From positions 1,314,001 to 1,378,000 of the forward strand of contig CP014326.1 in the NCBI GenBank assembly GCA_001560895.1: a stretch of DNA of 64,000 bases, given 5' to 3'. Position 1 is the first letter of the stretch, and every line of letters starts with the position of its first letter. The position numbers and the translations under genes are program-made. Shown piece after piece: positions 36,978 through 45,445 of this stretch. This DNA comes from Streptococcus mitis. GTDB lineage: Bacteria; Bacillota; Bacilli; Lactobacillales; Streptococcaceae. The notes beneath the pieces were generated by a model. The model ran no database searches. It had not been told where the DNA came from and saw only the letters and a list, made by a program, of their open reading frames with translations.

Positions 36978-39011
36978 TTAATTATTTTCAACTTTTTCTT
37001 CGTATTTTGGTCTGATTGTTGTACCTGAATTAATAATGGTACGTTTTTGGACTAGAGGAAGATCGGTACGATTGTAAACAGTACGCCATGGTTCCCAAGC
37101 AAGACCTGTTTTTTCTTGAATCTTCACTCGTATATTACGAACGTTTCCTTTAAATTGAAGTTCAGTTTGGAAGCCAGCAGTTCTGTTCTGACCGTTATGC
37201 TCCCACTGACGTGAACGAATACTTTCAATACCATCCTTATCGTAAGTCACTTCATCCCAGTAAACATAGTAACGAGCAATATAAGCTCCCTTATGTTGTA
37301 AATTGAGGTAACCATTTTTGTATGAAGTCACTTTTGTTTCAATGTAGTCTGTATTACTTTGAATTGTAGCTACTTGATTATCTTTCAAAAATGCAGTTTT
37401 GTAAGAAATTGGAACAGCAGGGTTTTGTGTACTAAAAGTAGCTCCTTCTTGAATCAATTTCTTCAAGTCTTCTACCGTACCTGTTACAACGCGTGCAGCA
37501 CCATCAGCATTGCCACCTACAATTGAAACTGTTACTGTTGTATTTTTCAAGACACGCGCCCATTCAGATTCAGCTTTAATAGGTACTCCCTTGATTACAG
37601 CATTGATTGCTGCTTTCAATTCTGTACTCTTGCTTGTTGTTTCAAACTTAACATACATTTGACGTCCGTATGACACGCTTGATACATACACAGGAGGAGT
37701 ATTTTCGTCAATTCCACGTTCTTTCAATTGATCAACTGTTACTCCTGGAGCAAATACATCTGATGGATTTTTTGGAGCATCAAAGTTTGCAGTATAGTAA
37801 ATTTGTTTAAAATCAACTACCTCAATTTGTTTTTCACCTTTATTGACAGCTTCAAAGTCAATTTTTAAATTAACCCCAACTTTTTCAAAGTCACTTCCAA
37901 ATTTCGCTTTCAATTGATTCATGCTGTAAGCAGAAGTTGATTCGTACTGCATACGTGCTGGAGCAGGATTTTTCGCAGCATATTTTTCATGCCAACGATT
38001 TAACAGGGTATTTACACCTTCCTGCATACCACTTGCAGTTGGATTAGCATCTACATAGCTATCTCCGCCTACCATTCCTGGTAAATCAACACTGATTCTA
38101 CCTTTGCTACGATCTAAACTAATTTGTTGTGGTTTATTTTCTAGAAGGTCTTGATTGGCTTTAAACAAAGCACCTAGGAAGATATCTCCGTTGCCATTAA
38201 TGGCAACATCAGCCGAACCGTTAGAAAGGCTTTTCTTCACTTTTTCTACGACCACAAATTCATTTCCTTGTTGTTTTGTGCTTGTATTCGTGTAATTTTC
38301 TATTGCCTCGCCTCTTCTAGTTAAAATATTTGTTTTATCATAATTCAAACCAAACAAATATTTATTTAGTTCTGCAGTATAATCTGTTTTAGCTTTGGTT
38401 TCTGTTTTCTTACTTTCTACTACTTTTTCTTCTTTCACAGAACGATATACTTCAACTTCTGCTAAACTAAGTGGAGTTTTAGATTTATTTAATTCAATTT
38501 TTACATATCGTGCATTAACTCCTGAGAATTGAACATCAATTGTTGGTTGATTATTTAAGCTATCAACATGTTGACGAGCCGCTTCCTTACCATCTTTATC
38601 CAACAAAATAACATCAAAATTAGATAAACGATTTGCTACATTCCCATCTCCACGATTGTAAATACGAACAGTTCCTACTGATTCTTCTTTCTCTAAATCA
38701 ACTTTCCACCAAGAATGATCTTGAAAATCTGTATGAGTAACTGAACGATTGTTCCAGGCATTATCACGATTGCCGTCAACTGCTCTAGAAGCATCTCCTC
38801 CATAAGCAATTGAACTCTGACTCGCTGGTTTATGAGCAGCAATATTTTCACCAGCAACTGCAGCAACGCTTGGCTCTGTTGCTTTTACCACATTTGTTTG
38901 AAATACAAGGCCAGAAGCTAGCAAAAATGTTGCAATGGCAACACCACATACTCCAACACTACGTTTACGAATAGAAAAACGAAATCCTTTATCTTGTTTA
39001 TTGTGAGACAT
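36978..39011 (-). CDS. lly: Lectinolysin: F-type lectin fused to cholesterol-dependent cytolysin
   Basis: 677 residues; a secreted pore-forming toxin of the lectinolysin/Sm-hPAF type. The signal peptide has a YSIRK-like motif (FRFSIRKRSVG). The F-type lectin domain (about 50-190) has the fucose-binding pattern His-X26-Arg-Gly-Asp, starting at the His of HTDFQDH. The cytolysin domain (about 205-677) ends with domain 4, undecapeptide EKTGLAWEPWR (633-643). The Pro variant is shared with CD59-binding toxins, and the CD59 motif Tyr-x-Tyr-X14-Arg-Ser is present (582-600). The cholesterol pair reads Thr665-Ile666 instead of Thr-Leu. Cys is absent from the undecapeptide. It has its own promoter and is flanked by mobile-element relics. 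Confidence 0.93.
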   Translation of the reverse strand: MSHNKQDKGFRFSIRKRSVGVCGVAIATFLLASGLVFQTNVVKATEPSVAAVAGENIAAHKPASQSSIAYGGDASRAVDGNRDNAWNNRSVTHTDFQDHSWWKVDLEKEESVGTVRIYNRGDGNVANRLSNFDVILLDKDGKEAARQHVDSLNNQPTIDVQFSGVNARYVKIELNKSKTPLSLAEVEVYRSVKEEKVVESKKTETKAKTDYTAELNKYLFGLNYDKTNILTRRGEAIENYTNTSTKQQGNEFVVVEKVKKSLSNGSADVAINGNGDIFLGALFKANQDLLENKPQQISLDRSKGRISVDLPGMVGGDSYVDANPTASGMQEGVNTLLNRWHEKYAAKNPAPARMQYESTSAYSMNQLKAKFGSDFEKVGVNLKIDFEAVNKGEKQIEVVDFKQIYYTANFDAPKNPSDVFAPGVTVDQLKERGIDENTPPVYVSSVSYGRQMYVKFETTSKSTELKAAINAVIKGVPIKAESEWARVLKNTTVTVSIVGGNADGAARVVTGTVEDLKKLIQEGATFSTQNPAVPISYKTAFLKDNQVATIQSNTDYIETKVTSYKNGYLNLQHKGAYIARYYVYWDEVTYDKDGIESIRSRQWEHNGQNRTAGFQTELQFKGNVRNIRVKIQEKTGLAWEPWRTVYNRTDLPLVQKRTIINSGTTIRPKYEEKVENN

Positions 39012-39072
39012 AAAAAACTCCTTTTATATTTGAATAAACTATTTATAGAACGCGCTTTCTTTAAACAACAAA

Positions 39073-39101
39073 AGTATAACATAAAAATATTATAGATGCA
39101 A
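39073..39101 (-). promoter_or_regulatory. Promoter of the lectinolysin gene
   Basis: TTGCAT (39096-39101), 17-bp spacer, TATACT (39073-39078), with TG one base before the -10, on the minus strand. The leader is about 60 nt, with AAAGGAG before the ATG. Confidence 0.7.
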
Positions 39102-39198
39102 TTGTTTTCTTAAAAATTATTATTTTTTATTAGGAAAACTTGTATAGTTGCTCATATGTTACTAATTTCACATTTAAATATCGGGTGGTCTATACCAA

Positions 39199-39265
39199 TA
39201 AAAAACAAGAAAACGAGCAGGATAAGTCCCTATTAGTTGGGAAGTAGCACTGTTCGTTTTTGTAT
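39199..39265 (-). terminator. Likely terminator of parC
   Basis: On the minus strand AAAACGAACAG pairs with CTGCTCGTTTT around an inner TCCC/GGGA hairpin. TTGTTTTTT follows. It lies about 75 bp after parC, past a short palindrome. Confidence 0.6.
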
Positions 39266-39338
39266 ATATAATCAGATTTAACTCTTAAAATCTATAGATT
39301 GACAAATTTCTCAATGAAAAGCTTTTCATTGTTTTTTA

Positions 39339-41819
39339 TCATTTCTTAGATTCAAATTCTGTATAAGTTTCCTGAAGATAAGCGTCAAAAACTTCTTCAT
39401 CTGAAATCGTGTCAGAGATAAAGCTACCGTTGCTTGTGCGTTCTGATAGATTCAAGTCTTGCAATCGGCTTTCATAGATTGTTCCTTTATTGGATTGAAC
39501 AAGCAGAATTTGATCGTTTTCTTCTACTTCTGTACTAAAGAGATCACCAACGAAACCTTGCTCTGCAACTGCTCCAGCCAAGAAGACACGATGCGGTTTG
39601 TTTTTCAACTCACGCAAGACTTGTAGCCCTCGTTTGGCACGGCTGGTTGCTGGAATTTCCTCAATAGAAACACGTTTCAAGCTTCCACGCTGAGTTAAGA
39701 GATAGAAGGAGGAGGTATTACAGATAAAGGCCGATTGGAGGACATCATCTTCTTTCAGATTCATAGCCTTGACACCTGCAGCCTTGGCACCGACAACCGG
39801 AACCTCTTCGATATTGAAACGAAGGGCATAACCATTTTGGCTAATCAAGAGAACATCATCTAGTTTAATCGGAGCCACTGCTACAATCTTGTCTGTCTCG
39901 TCTTTGAGCTTAGCATACTTAACGGACTTAGACTTGTAGGTCCGCCACGGAGTGAATTCTTTTCGTTCTACACGCTTGATTTGACCGAGACGAGTAGCTA
40001 CAAAATAAGTTGTCGCATCATCAAACTGATCTACTACTTCCACATAAAGGATTTCTTCGTTAGTTTCAAAGTTTGTAATTGTTTGGCTCAGATGCTCTCC
40101 GATATCCTTCCAACGAATATCTGCCAATTCATGGATTGGTCGATAGATGACATTTCCCAGACTTGTGAACATCAAGAGGTGCTGGGTTGTCTTAGCAGCT
40201 TGAACAAAAATCAGACGGTCGTCATCACGTTTGCCAATTTCTTCTAGCGTTGAAGCCGCAAAGGAACGTGGGCTGGTACGCTTGATGTAACCTGCCTTGG
40301 TCACGCTGACGTAGGTATCTTCCTCGGAAATTAGACTAGATGTATCAATCTCGATTACTTTCGCAGTGTCTTCTAAGCTACTCAAACGCGGAGTTGCAAA
40401 TTTCTTCTTAACCTCACGAAGCTCTTTCTTCATAAGATTGTACATAGTCCGTTCATCACCGATGATAGCCGCAAGCATGGCAATCTTTTCACGAAGTTCT
40501 GCTTCTTCCTCCTGCAAGACAACCACATCTGTATTGGTCAAACGGTAAAGTTGCAAGGTAACAATGGCCTCCGCCTGCTCTTCTGTAAAATCATAGCTGA
40601 CCTTGAGGTTTTCCTTGGCATCAGCTTTATTCTCAGAAGCACGGATAAGGGCAATAACTTCGTCCAAAATCGAAATCACGCGAATCAAACCTTCAACGAT
40701 ATGGAGACGCTTTTCAGCCTTTTCCTTATCATAGCGGGAACGCGCCAAAATCACTTCACGACGGTGAGCAATATAGCTAGATAAGATTGGGACAATCCCA
40801 ACCTGACGAGGCGTGAAATTGTCAATCGCCACCATGTTAAAATTGTAGTTAATTTGCAGGTCAGTGTATTTGAAGAGATAGTTAAGAACGAGCTCGGTGT
40901 TAGAATCTTTCTTGAGTTCGATAGCAATGCGAAGACCATCACGGTCAGACTCATCACGAACCTCAGCAATACCTGCCACCTTGTTATTGACACGAACATC
41001 ATCAATCTTCTTGACCAGATTGGCCTTATTGATTTCATAAGGAATCTCAGTAACAACGATTTGTTCCTTACCACCTTTTAGCTTTTCAATATCAGTCTTG
41101 GAACGAACAACCACGCGCCCTTTCCCAGTTTCATAGGCCTTCTTGATTTCATCACGACCCTGGATAATCCCTCCAGTCGGGAAGTCTGGTCCAGGCAAGA
41201 ATTCCATGAGTTTATCCACCTTGGCTGTTGGGTGGTCAATCATGTAAACCGCCGCATCGATGACCTCAGCTAAATTATGAGGTGGAATATCTGTCGCATA
41301 ACCAGCCGAAATACCAGTCGATCCATTTACCAAGAGATTTGGAAATGCTGCTGGTAAAACCGTCGGCTCTTTCTCCGTGTCGTCAAAGTTCCAAGCAAAA
41401 GGAACGGTCTTTTTCTCGATATCCTGAAGAAGGTAGCCTGCAATCTCAGACAAACGCGCCTCAGTATAACGCATCGCCGCAGGTGGATCTCCGTCCATAG
41501 AACCGTTATTACCGTGCATTTCAACCAAAATCTCACGGTTTTTCCAGTCCTGTGACATACGAACCATGGCATCATAGATAGAAATGTCACCGTGTGGGTG
41601 GAAATTCCCCATGATGTTACCGACAGACTTGGCCGACTTACGGTAGCTCTTGTCAAAAGTATTGCCATCCTTATTCATAGAATAAAGGATACGACGCTGA
41701 ACCGGCTTCAAGCCATCACGAATATCTGGCAAAGCCCGGTCTTGAATAATGTACTTGGAGTAGCGACCAAAGCGCTCTCCCATGATGTCCTCCAGGGACA
41801 TGTTTTGAATGTTAGACAT
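39339..41819 (-). CDS. parC: DNA topoisomerase IV subunit A
   Basis: 826 residues; the breakage-reunion subunit of topoisomerase IV that decatenates chromosomes. The winged-helix domain has the catalytic Tyr in MRYTEARLSEIA (about residue 118). The quinolone-resistance-determining region reads GNFHPHGDISIYDAMVRMSQ, so residue 79 is Ile where susceptible streptococci have Ser; Asp83 is unchanged. The C-terminal beta-pinwheel (about 490-810) is complete. In most streptococci parC follows parE closely; here a 4.8-kb accessory block intervenes. Confidence 0.97.
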   Translation of the reverse strand: MSNIQNMSLEDIMGERFGRYSKYIIQDRALPDIRDGLKPVQRRILYSMNKDGNTFDKSYRKSAKSVGNIMGNFHPHGDISIYDAMVRMSQDWKNREILVEMHGNNGSMDGDPPAAMRYTEARLSEIAGYLLQDIEKKTVPFAWNFDDTEKEPTVLPAAFPNLLVNGSTGISAGYATDIPPHNLAEVIDAAVYMIDHPTAKVDKLMEFLPGPDFPTGGIIQGRDEIKKAYETGKGRVVVRSKTDIEKLKGGKEQIVVTEIPYEINKANLVKKIDDVRVNNKVAGIAEVRDESDRDGLRIAIELKKDSNTELVLNYLFKYTDLQINYNFNMVAIDNFTPRQVGIVPILSSYIAHRREVILARSRYDKEKAEKRLHIVEGLIRVISILDEVIALIRASENKADAKENLKVSYDFTEEQAEAIVTLQLYRLTNTDVVVLQEEEAELREKIAMLAAIIGDERTMYNLMKKELREVKKKFATPRLSSLEDTAKVIEIDTSSLISEEDTYVSVTKAGYIKRTSPRSFAASTLEEIGKRDDDRLIFVQAAKTTQHLLMFTSLGNVIYRPIHELADIRWKDIGEHLSQTITNFETNEEILYVEVVDQFDDATTYFVATRLGQIKRVERKEFTPWRTYKSKSVKYAKLKDETDKIVAVAPIKLDDVLLISQNGYALRFNIEEVPVVGAKAAGVKAMNLKEDDVLQSAFICNTSSFYLLTQRGSLKRVSIEEIPATSRAKRGLQVLRELKNKPHRVFLAGAVAEQGFVGDLFSTEVEENDQILLVQSNKGTIYESRLQDLNLSERTSNGSFISDTISDEEVFDAYLQETYTEFESKK

Positions 41820-41914
41820 GGTTATAAACCTTCTTAATTTAATAATTAGAATTATTTTTTAAAATATAAATATACAGTAAATTTTTTTATTTCTAGCTAA
41901 AGTTCTTTCCAGTT

Positions 41915-43126
41915 CTATTGTATTATTGCATTTTCATCTAGTATTTTTTCCACCCTTAGAAAGAAACTTGTCAAATAGACTATAAAGAATATAATCAAAA
42001 AAATTATATTAAGACAATTAAGTTTTTCACTAACAAAAAGATAATAAACAATGAAAATGGAAAAAATTAAATATATTATAAAACAAATGATTGAGGGCCA
42101 TTTTCTCTGGACTGGTACTAGCTTATATTGATATTTTTTAGAAAAATCACTTTTTTCATAAGTTATTCCCTCTGAGTACACATTCATTTGTGAATTAGAA
42201 AATAATATAAATAAAAGATAAATGATTACTGATAAAATTTTAATAAAAAGAATATTTATCATGTTAGTCTTTGGTTCTAAAGATAATAACCAAAGACTGC
42301 TTATCAGAAATATAGTTGGTAGTATAAAACCTAATAACCAGTCAAATGCACTAGATAAACAAGTAAATACAACCTCAATTTTTTTAAATATGAAAGCAAA
42401 ATTATCAAAAACTGTTTCACCTACGGCTGCTTCCAACCGCTTATCAAAATTAGATTTTGAAAAATTTATTTTAGTATATACATACTCCTCAGTGTTTCCT
42501 TCCCTATGTTTTAACGCACCTTTAGTAGTAGAAATTTCCGTATTTTCTTTATATTCCCAAATTGATTCTAATCTTTTCAACAAAGGGTATCTTTGCCCCT
42601 CTTTATTCAAATTATCAAAATTACTGATTATGTACATTGCTCTTAGTGAAAGAATTAATAACAAAAGTATCAAAATAATATTAAATAGATATTCATATTC
42701 ACTCACACTATTGACTATATTTTTAAACGATTTTTGAATTTGTTCCCAAGTAGTTTCTGGTAATATCTTTGAGATAAATGTATTTGTACTTAAAAAAGTT
42801 AGGATTCCTATAATTATGTCCTTAATTGAAAAAGTTAACTGATTACCTTTTTTCTCTACAAATTTAATATAATCTTCAAATTCTTCCTTCGTGATACCAT
42901 AATCTAATAACTTGGAGCGTAATTCAAATAGAATTCTATCAATCTCAAAAACTGTAGTATATTTTTTGTTTAATATAGTACCATTCATTCTATGCCAGTT
43001 CCTGTATTGTTTCTCAATTATAATAAACAACGGTGAATCATTAAATTTTTTACTTCTACGTTTCCTAAATTCGATAAAAGTTAAAAAAGCAATTAAAAAC
43101 AGAACCATCGTTATCGCTTCAGACAT
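41915..43126 (-). CDS. Unknown multi-pass membrane protein, AT-rich
   Basis: 403 residues, not recognised. A helix at the N-terminus (about 4-19) is followed by a charged region and a segment with DYGITKEEFEDYIKFVE. Further helices are at about 100-115 and 145-165, then a soluble stretch with GETVFDNFAFIF (about 235-245), four helices at about 262-320, and two more near 345-390. Base composition and codon use are markedly more AT-rich than flanking genes, which suggests recent transfer. Last of the accessory genes before parC, 53 bp after the RelA/SpoT-fold gene. Confidence 0.75.
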   Translation of the reverse strand: MSEAITMVLFLIAFLTFIEFRKRRSKKFNDSPLFIIIEKQYRNWHRMNGTILNKKYTTVFEIDRILFELRSKLLDYGITKEEFEDYIKFVEKKGNQLTFSIKDIIIGILTFLSTNTFISKILPETTWEQIQKSFKNIVNSVSEYEYLFNIILILLLLILSLRAMYIISNFDNLNKEGQRYPLLKRLESIWEYKENTEISTTKGALKHREGNTEEYVYTKINFSKSNFDKRLEAAVGETVFDNFAFIFKKIEVVFTCLSSAFDWLLGFILPTIFLISSLWLLSLEPKTNMINILFIKILSVIIYLLFILFSNSQMNVYSEGITYEKSDFSKKYQYKLVPVQRKWPSIICFIIYLIFSIFIVYYLFVSEKLNCLNIIFLIIFFIVYLTSFFLRVEKILDENAIIQ

Positions 43127-43179
43127 TGAATCCTCCTTTATCTAAACATCACGTTAGTTATTAGTGAGTTTAACTATTT

Positions 43180-43740
43180 TCATCCCACAAATCCTCGTTT
43201 ATACTTGATATGACTGGCGATATTGCTATCTACATCTTTCTTATCCCAAAGTTGGAGTTCCCATGGGTAATAAAAATTACTTTTATTTTTAAAATAGATA
43301 TGAATACCGACATAGCCATCTTTATCACGTAAATACCAGTTTTTTAGTCCGTACAGCTCTTGCCAATCATCTAGTTTCTCCATAACTTGAGCTATCTCTT
43401 TGGAACTTAAAATCATACGAGCACCAAAAATATCATTGAGAATGGAATTCACAGAATAGCCCTCTTGACGCTCGGAAAAACGTGTAATTTTATCTAAAAT
43501 AGACTCCGAAGTTTTGACACGATAAACATAGGCAATATCTTGGACATCCGCTTTCATCAGATAGTCATTAATGGACTCATGTAAATTCAGACGGTAGGCC
43601 AAAATCGCTTTAGTCGGAACTTTTGAAAAGGTATGCTTGAGATTGATTTTTTCCACCTTACCCGTTTCAAAATAATCTTTAGAATATTCTCGATGAATAC
43701 GATTAATCTCTGTAATGAGGCGTTCCACTTTTTCAATCAT
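43180..43740 (-). CDS. Divergent RelA/SpoT nucleotidyltransferase-fold protein
   Basis: 186 residues with the order of motifs of a small alarmone synthetase: YRVKTSESILDKITRF (Arg-x-Lys), SILNDIFGARMIL (Asp-x-x-Gly-x-Arg), KDGYVGIHIYF at the GYRSxH position, and YPWELQLWDKKDVDSNIASH at the ExQxRT...H position, then IKYKRG. The Arg of GYRSIH is replaced by Val, and the Arg-Thr after ExQ by Trp-Asp. A changed substrate or lost (p)ppGpp synthesis is therefore possible. No hydrolase or regulatory domains. It follows the ANT(6)-like gene by 29 bp, so the two are probably one transcript. Confidence 0.72.
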   Translation of the reverse strand: MIEKVERLITEINRIHREYSKDYFETGKVEKINLKHTFSKVPTKAILAYRLNLHESINDYLMKADVQDIAYVYRVKTSESILDKITRFSERQEGYSVNSILNDIFGARMILSSKEIAQVMEKLDDWQELYGLKNWYLRDKDGYVGIHIYFKNKSNFYYPWELQLWDKKDVDSNIASHIKYKRGFVG

Positions 43741-43769
43741 GAGTCTTCTCCTCTCGCTTTTTCATTTTT

Positions 43770-44633
43770 CTAGTTATTCCCAAACTTCTTCAATCTTTCC
43801 TCAGCATACTGAATCATCTTCTCAGCCACTTCCTTATCGTAGGCAAAGCCCAGCTTTTGAGCAAGAGATTGAGCTTCTTTGTGGAAAAGTTGCATCGTAG
43901 CAAACAAAGACTGATTGATTTTATCTATACTTGAAAAATCAATCAAATCTGAGAATTCCTTTTCTTTCTCAGTGGATAAATAGTTAAAAAGATACTTATA
44001 GTTCTTGCCGACGTCTACTGTTCCCATATCACTTGCTACCTGCCAAGCTAAGACTTTTAACAACTCTTGCTGACAAATACCATAGAGATGGTCCGTCGCA
44101 TAGATGACTTGATGGCGACAAATTCCTTTGACCACGTAGGATGACACCCACCAAAATTCATTGCAGGCTTTTTCAAAATCCGTTTCAGTAGCTGGGGTTA
44201 TCCAGAAAAGCTTTGGACTGGGAGAATAGGACTCAAATAAGCCCTTCTTATCTTCTAAAACTATGAATTCCGCTTCGCTATCTACCCACTCCTTGATATG
44301 CTCTTTAGGGCAGAGGGTTAAATCAATGCGGTTACCATCCTCAAAGAGCATGAGATAAAGATGTCGCTGGTCAAGTAGGACATGCTGTTCAATCAGGCGT
44401 TTGCCAAACTGGTCTAGCCAAGAAAGGTCACTCGTCAGATTATCTAAATCGTCCACGACATAGACCACGTCATAGTCTTGAAATTCATCTTTTAGGACAT
44501 TTGGGCAAATCCGTGAACCAGACATGGCGACAGCTTTGACTTGTAAAGTTTTGGCTACCTGTAAAATCAATCTCAGCATTTGCTCTTGACTTCTATATTT
44601 TCTGCGCATATCTTTTATAGAGTTATTTTTCAT
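43770..44633 (-). CDS. Aminoglycoside 6-adenylyltransferase-like nucleotidyltransferase
   Basis: 287 residues of the ANT(6) family. MRRKYRSQEQMLRLILQVAK resembles the ANT(6) start, and the active-site motifs are MSGSRICPNVLKDEFQDYDV (Gly-Ser-Arg and Asp-x-Asp) and NRIDLTLCP (third Asp). The C-terminal helical domain includes EFWWVSSYVVKGICRHQVIY. An ant-like gene between parE and parC is known from viridans streptococci and marks their DNA when it is found in pneumococcus. Whether it modifies streptomycin here is unknown. Confidence 0.88.
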   Translation of the reverse strand: MKNNSIKDMRRKYRSQEQMLRLILQVAKTLQVKAVAMSGSRICPNVLKDEFQDYDVVYVVDDLDNLTSDLSWLDQFGKRLIEQHVLLDQRHLYLMLFEDGNRIDLTLCPKEHIKEWVDSEAEFIVLEDKKGLFESYSPSPKLFWITPATETDFEKACNEFWWVSSYVVKGICRHQVIYATDHLYGICQQELLKVLAWQVASDMGTVDVGKNYKYLFNYLSTEKEKEFSDLIDFSSIDKINQSLFATMQLFHKEAQSLAQKLGFAYDKEVAEKMIQYAEERLKKFGNN

Positions 44634-44666
44634 AACTATCTTGCTCCACTTGTTTTTGGAGGATTC

Positions 44667-45146
44667 TTATTCTTTTCTTCTCTTCTCAAGCTCTCCTACT
44701 ATCAATTGGATAGTTGAACAAATCCCAAAAACCAACAAAAACAGATAAATATCACTTTTTTGATATATTGTCAGTGCTCGCCATATCACAAATATATTTA
44801 CTAATGAAAGAAGGAAAAGTAAAATAGCATTGAATCGAAGTATTATAGCGAACTTGCTCTTAAAATACCTATAATGTTTTCCAATCCTATAGAGCGTATA
44901 TAGTGAGAAAACAATTATCAAAGGGGTGAAAGCAAGTGCATAAAATAAGATAAACCCTATTCCTGAGTATGGTTTACTTTCCATTGGTAAATCTAATAGA
45001 CAGATACCAATAGTGAGGAGGTTCAATATAAATAAGGATACTGTGCGAGCACACTCTTTTCTACCTTTACTGGTCATTAAATCATATATAATTCCAAAAA
45101 TGGCTAAGAGAATAAGGAAAAAAGGTATCATTAATAACGTAATCAA
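44667..45146 (-). CDS. Small membrane protein, unknown
   Basis: 159 residues with four or five membrane helices (about 1-20, 35-55, 62-85, 103-122, 130-148), a short basic loop TSKGRKECAR after the first, and a charged C-terminus (GELEKRRKE). The first codon is TTG, supported by GGAGGT 6 nt upstream. Not recognised. It precedes the ANT(6)-like gene by 33 bp. The 300 bp upstream (45147-45445) are AT-rich and hold no gene or clear signal. Confidence 0.65.
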   Translation of the reverse strand: MITLLMIPFFLILLAIFGIIYDLMTSKGRKECARTVSLFILNLLTIGICLLDLPMESKPYSGIGFILFYALAFTPLIIVFSLYTLYRIGKHYRYFKSKFAIILRFNAILLFLLSLVNIFVIWRALTIYQKSDIYLFLLVFGICSTIQLIVGELEKRRKE

Positions 45147-45445
45147 TCCTGCACCTCCAAGATTATTGAAAGTAGTAAACTTGGAAATAGATTAGCAAAC
45201 TTTACCTGTATAATTTTTGATACCTGTAATGTAATACCAAATCCAATATTGCTATTTTTTCCCACATTTCAATACCTGTTTAGTTACTATTTTTTTGAGT
45301 TTTGTAAAGAATATGTCTATAAAGTAGGCTATCTGCTGGAATTTTTTCATTATCAAATTCTTTAACAACCCCCATACTCAATTGTTGCCTTCCGTATAAG
45401 AAATTCTTTCTGTGAAATATTTTGTTTTAGGAAAGAGAGATAAAT

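Noticed and set aside
39304..39325. Palindrome CAATGAAAAGCTTTTCATTG directly after parC
   Set aside because: Its T-run faces the plus strand, where no gene would end. The structure at 39199-39265 fits parC termination better.
45147..45445. Possible decayed gene in the 300-bp gap between the AbiH-like and small membrane genes
   Set aside because: No frame longer than a few dozen codons and no recognisable peptide on either strand. It was left as an empty AT-rich spacer.
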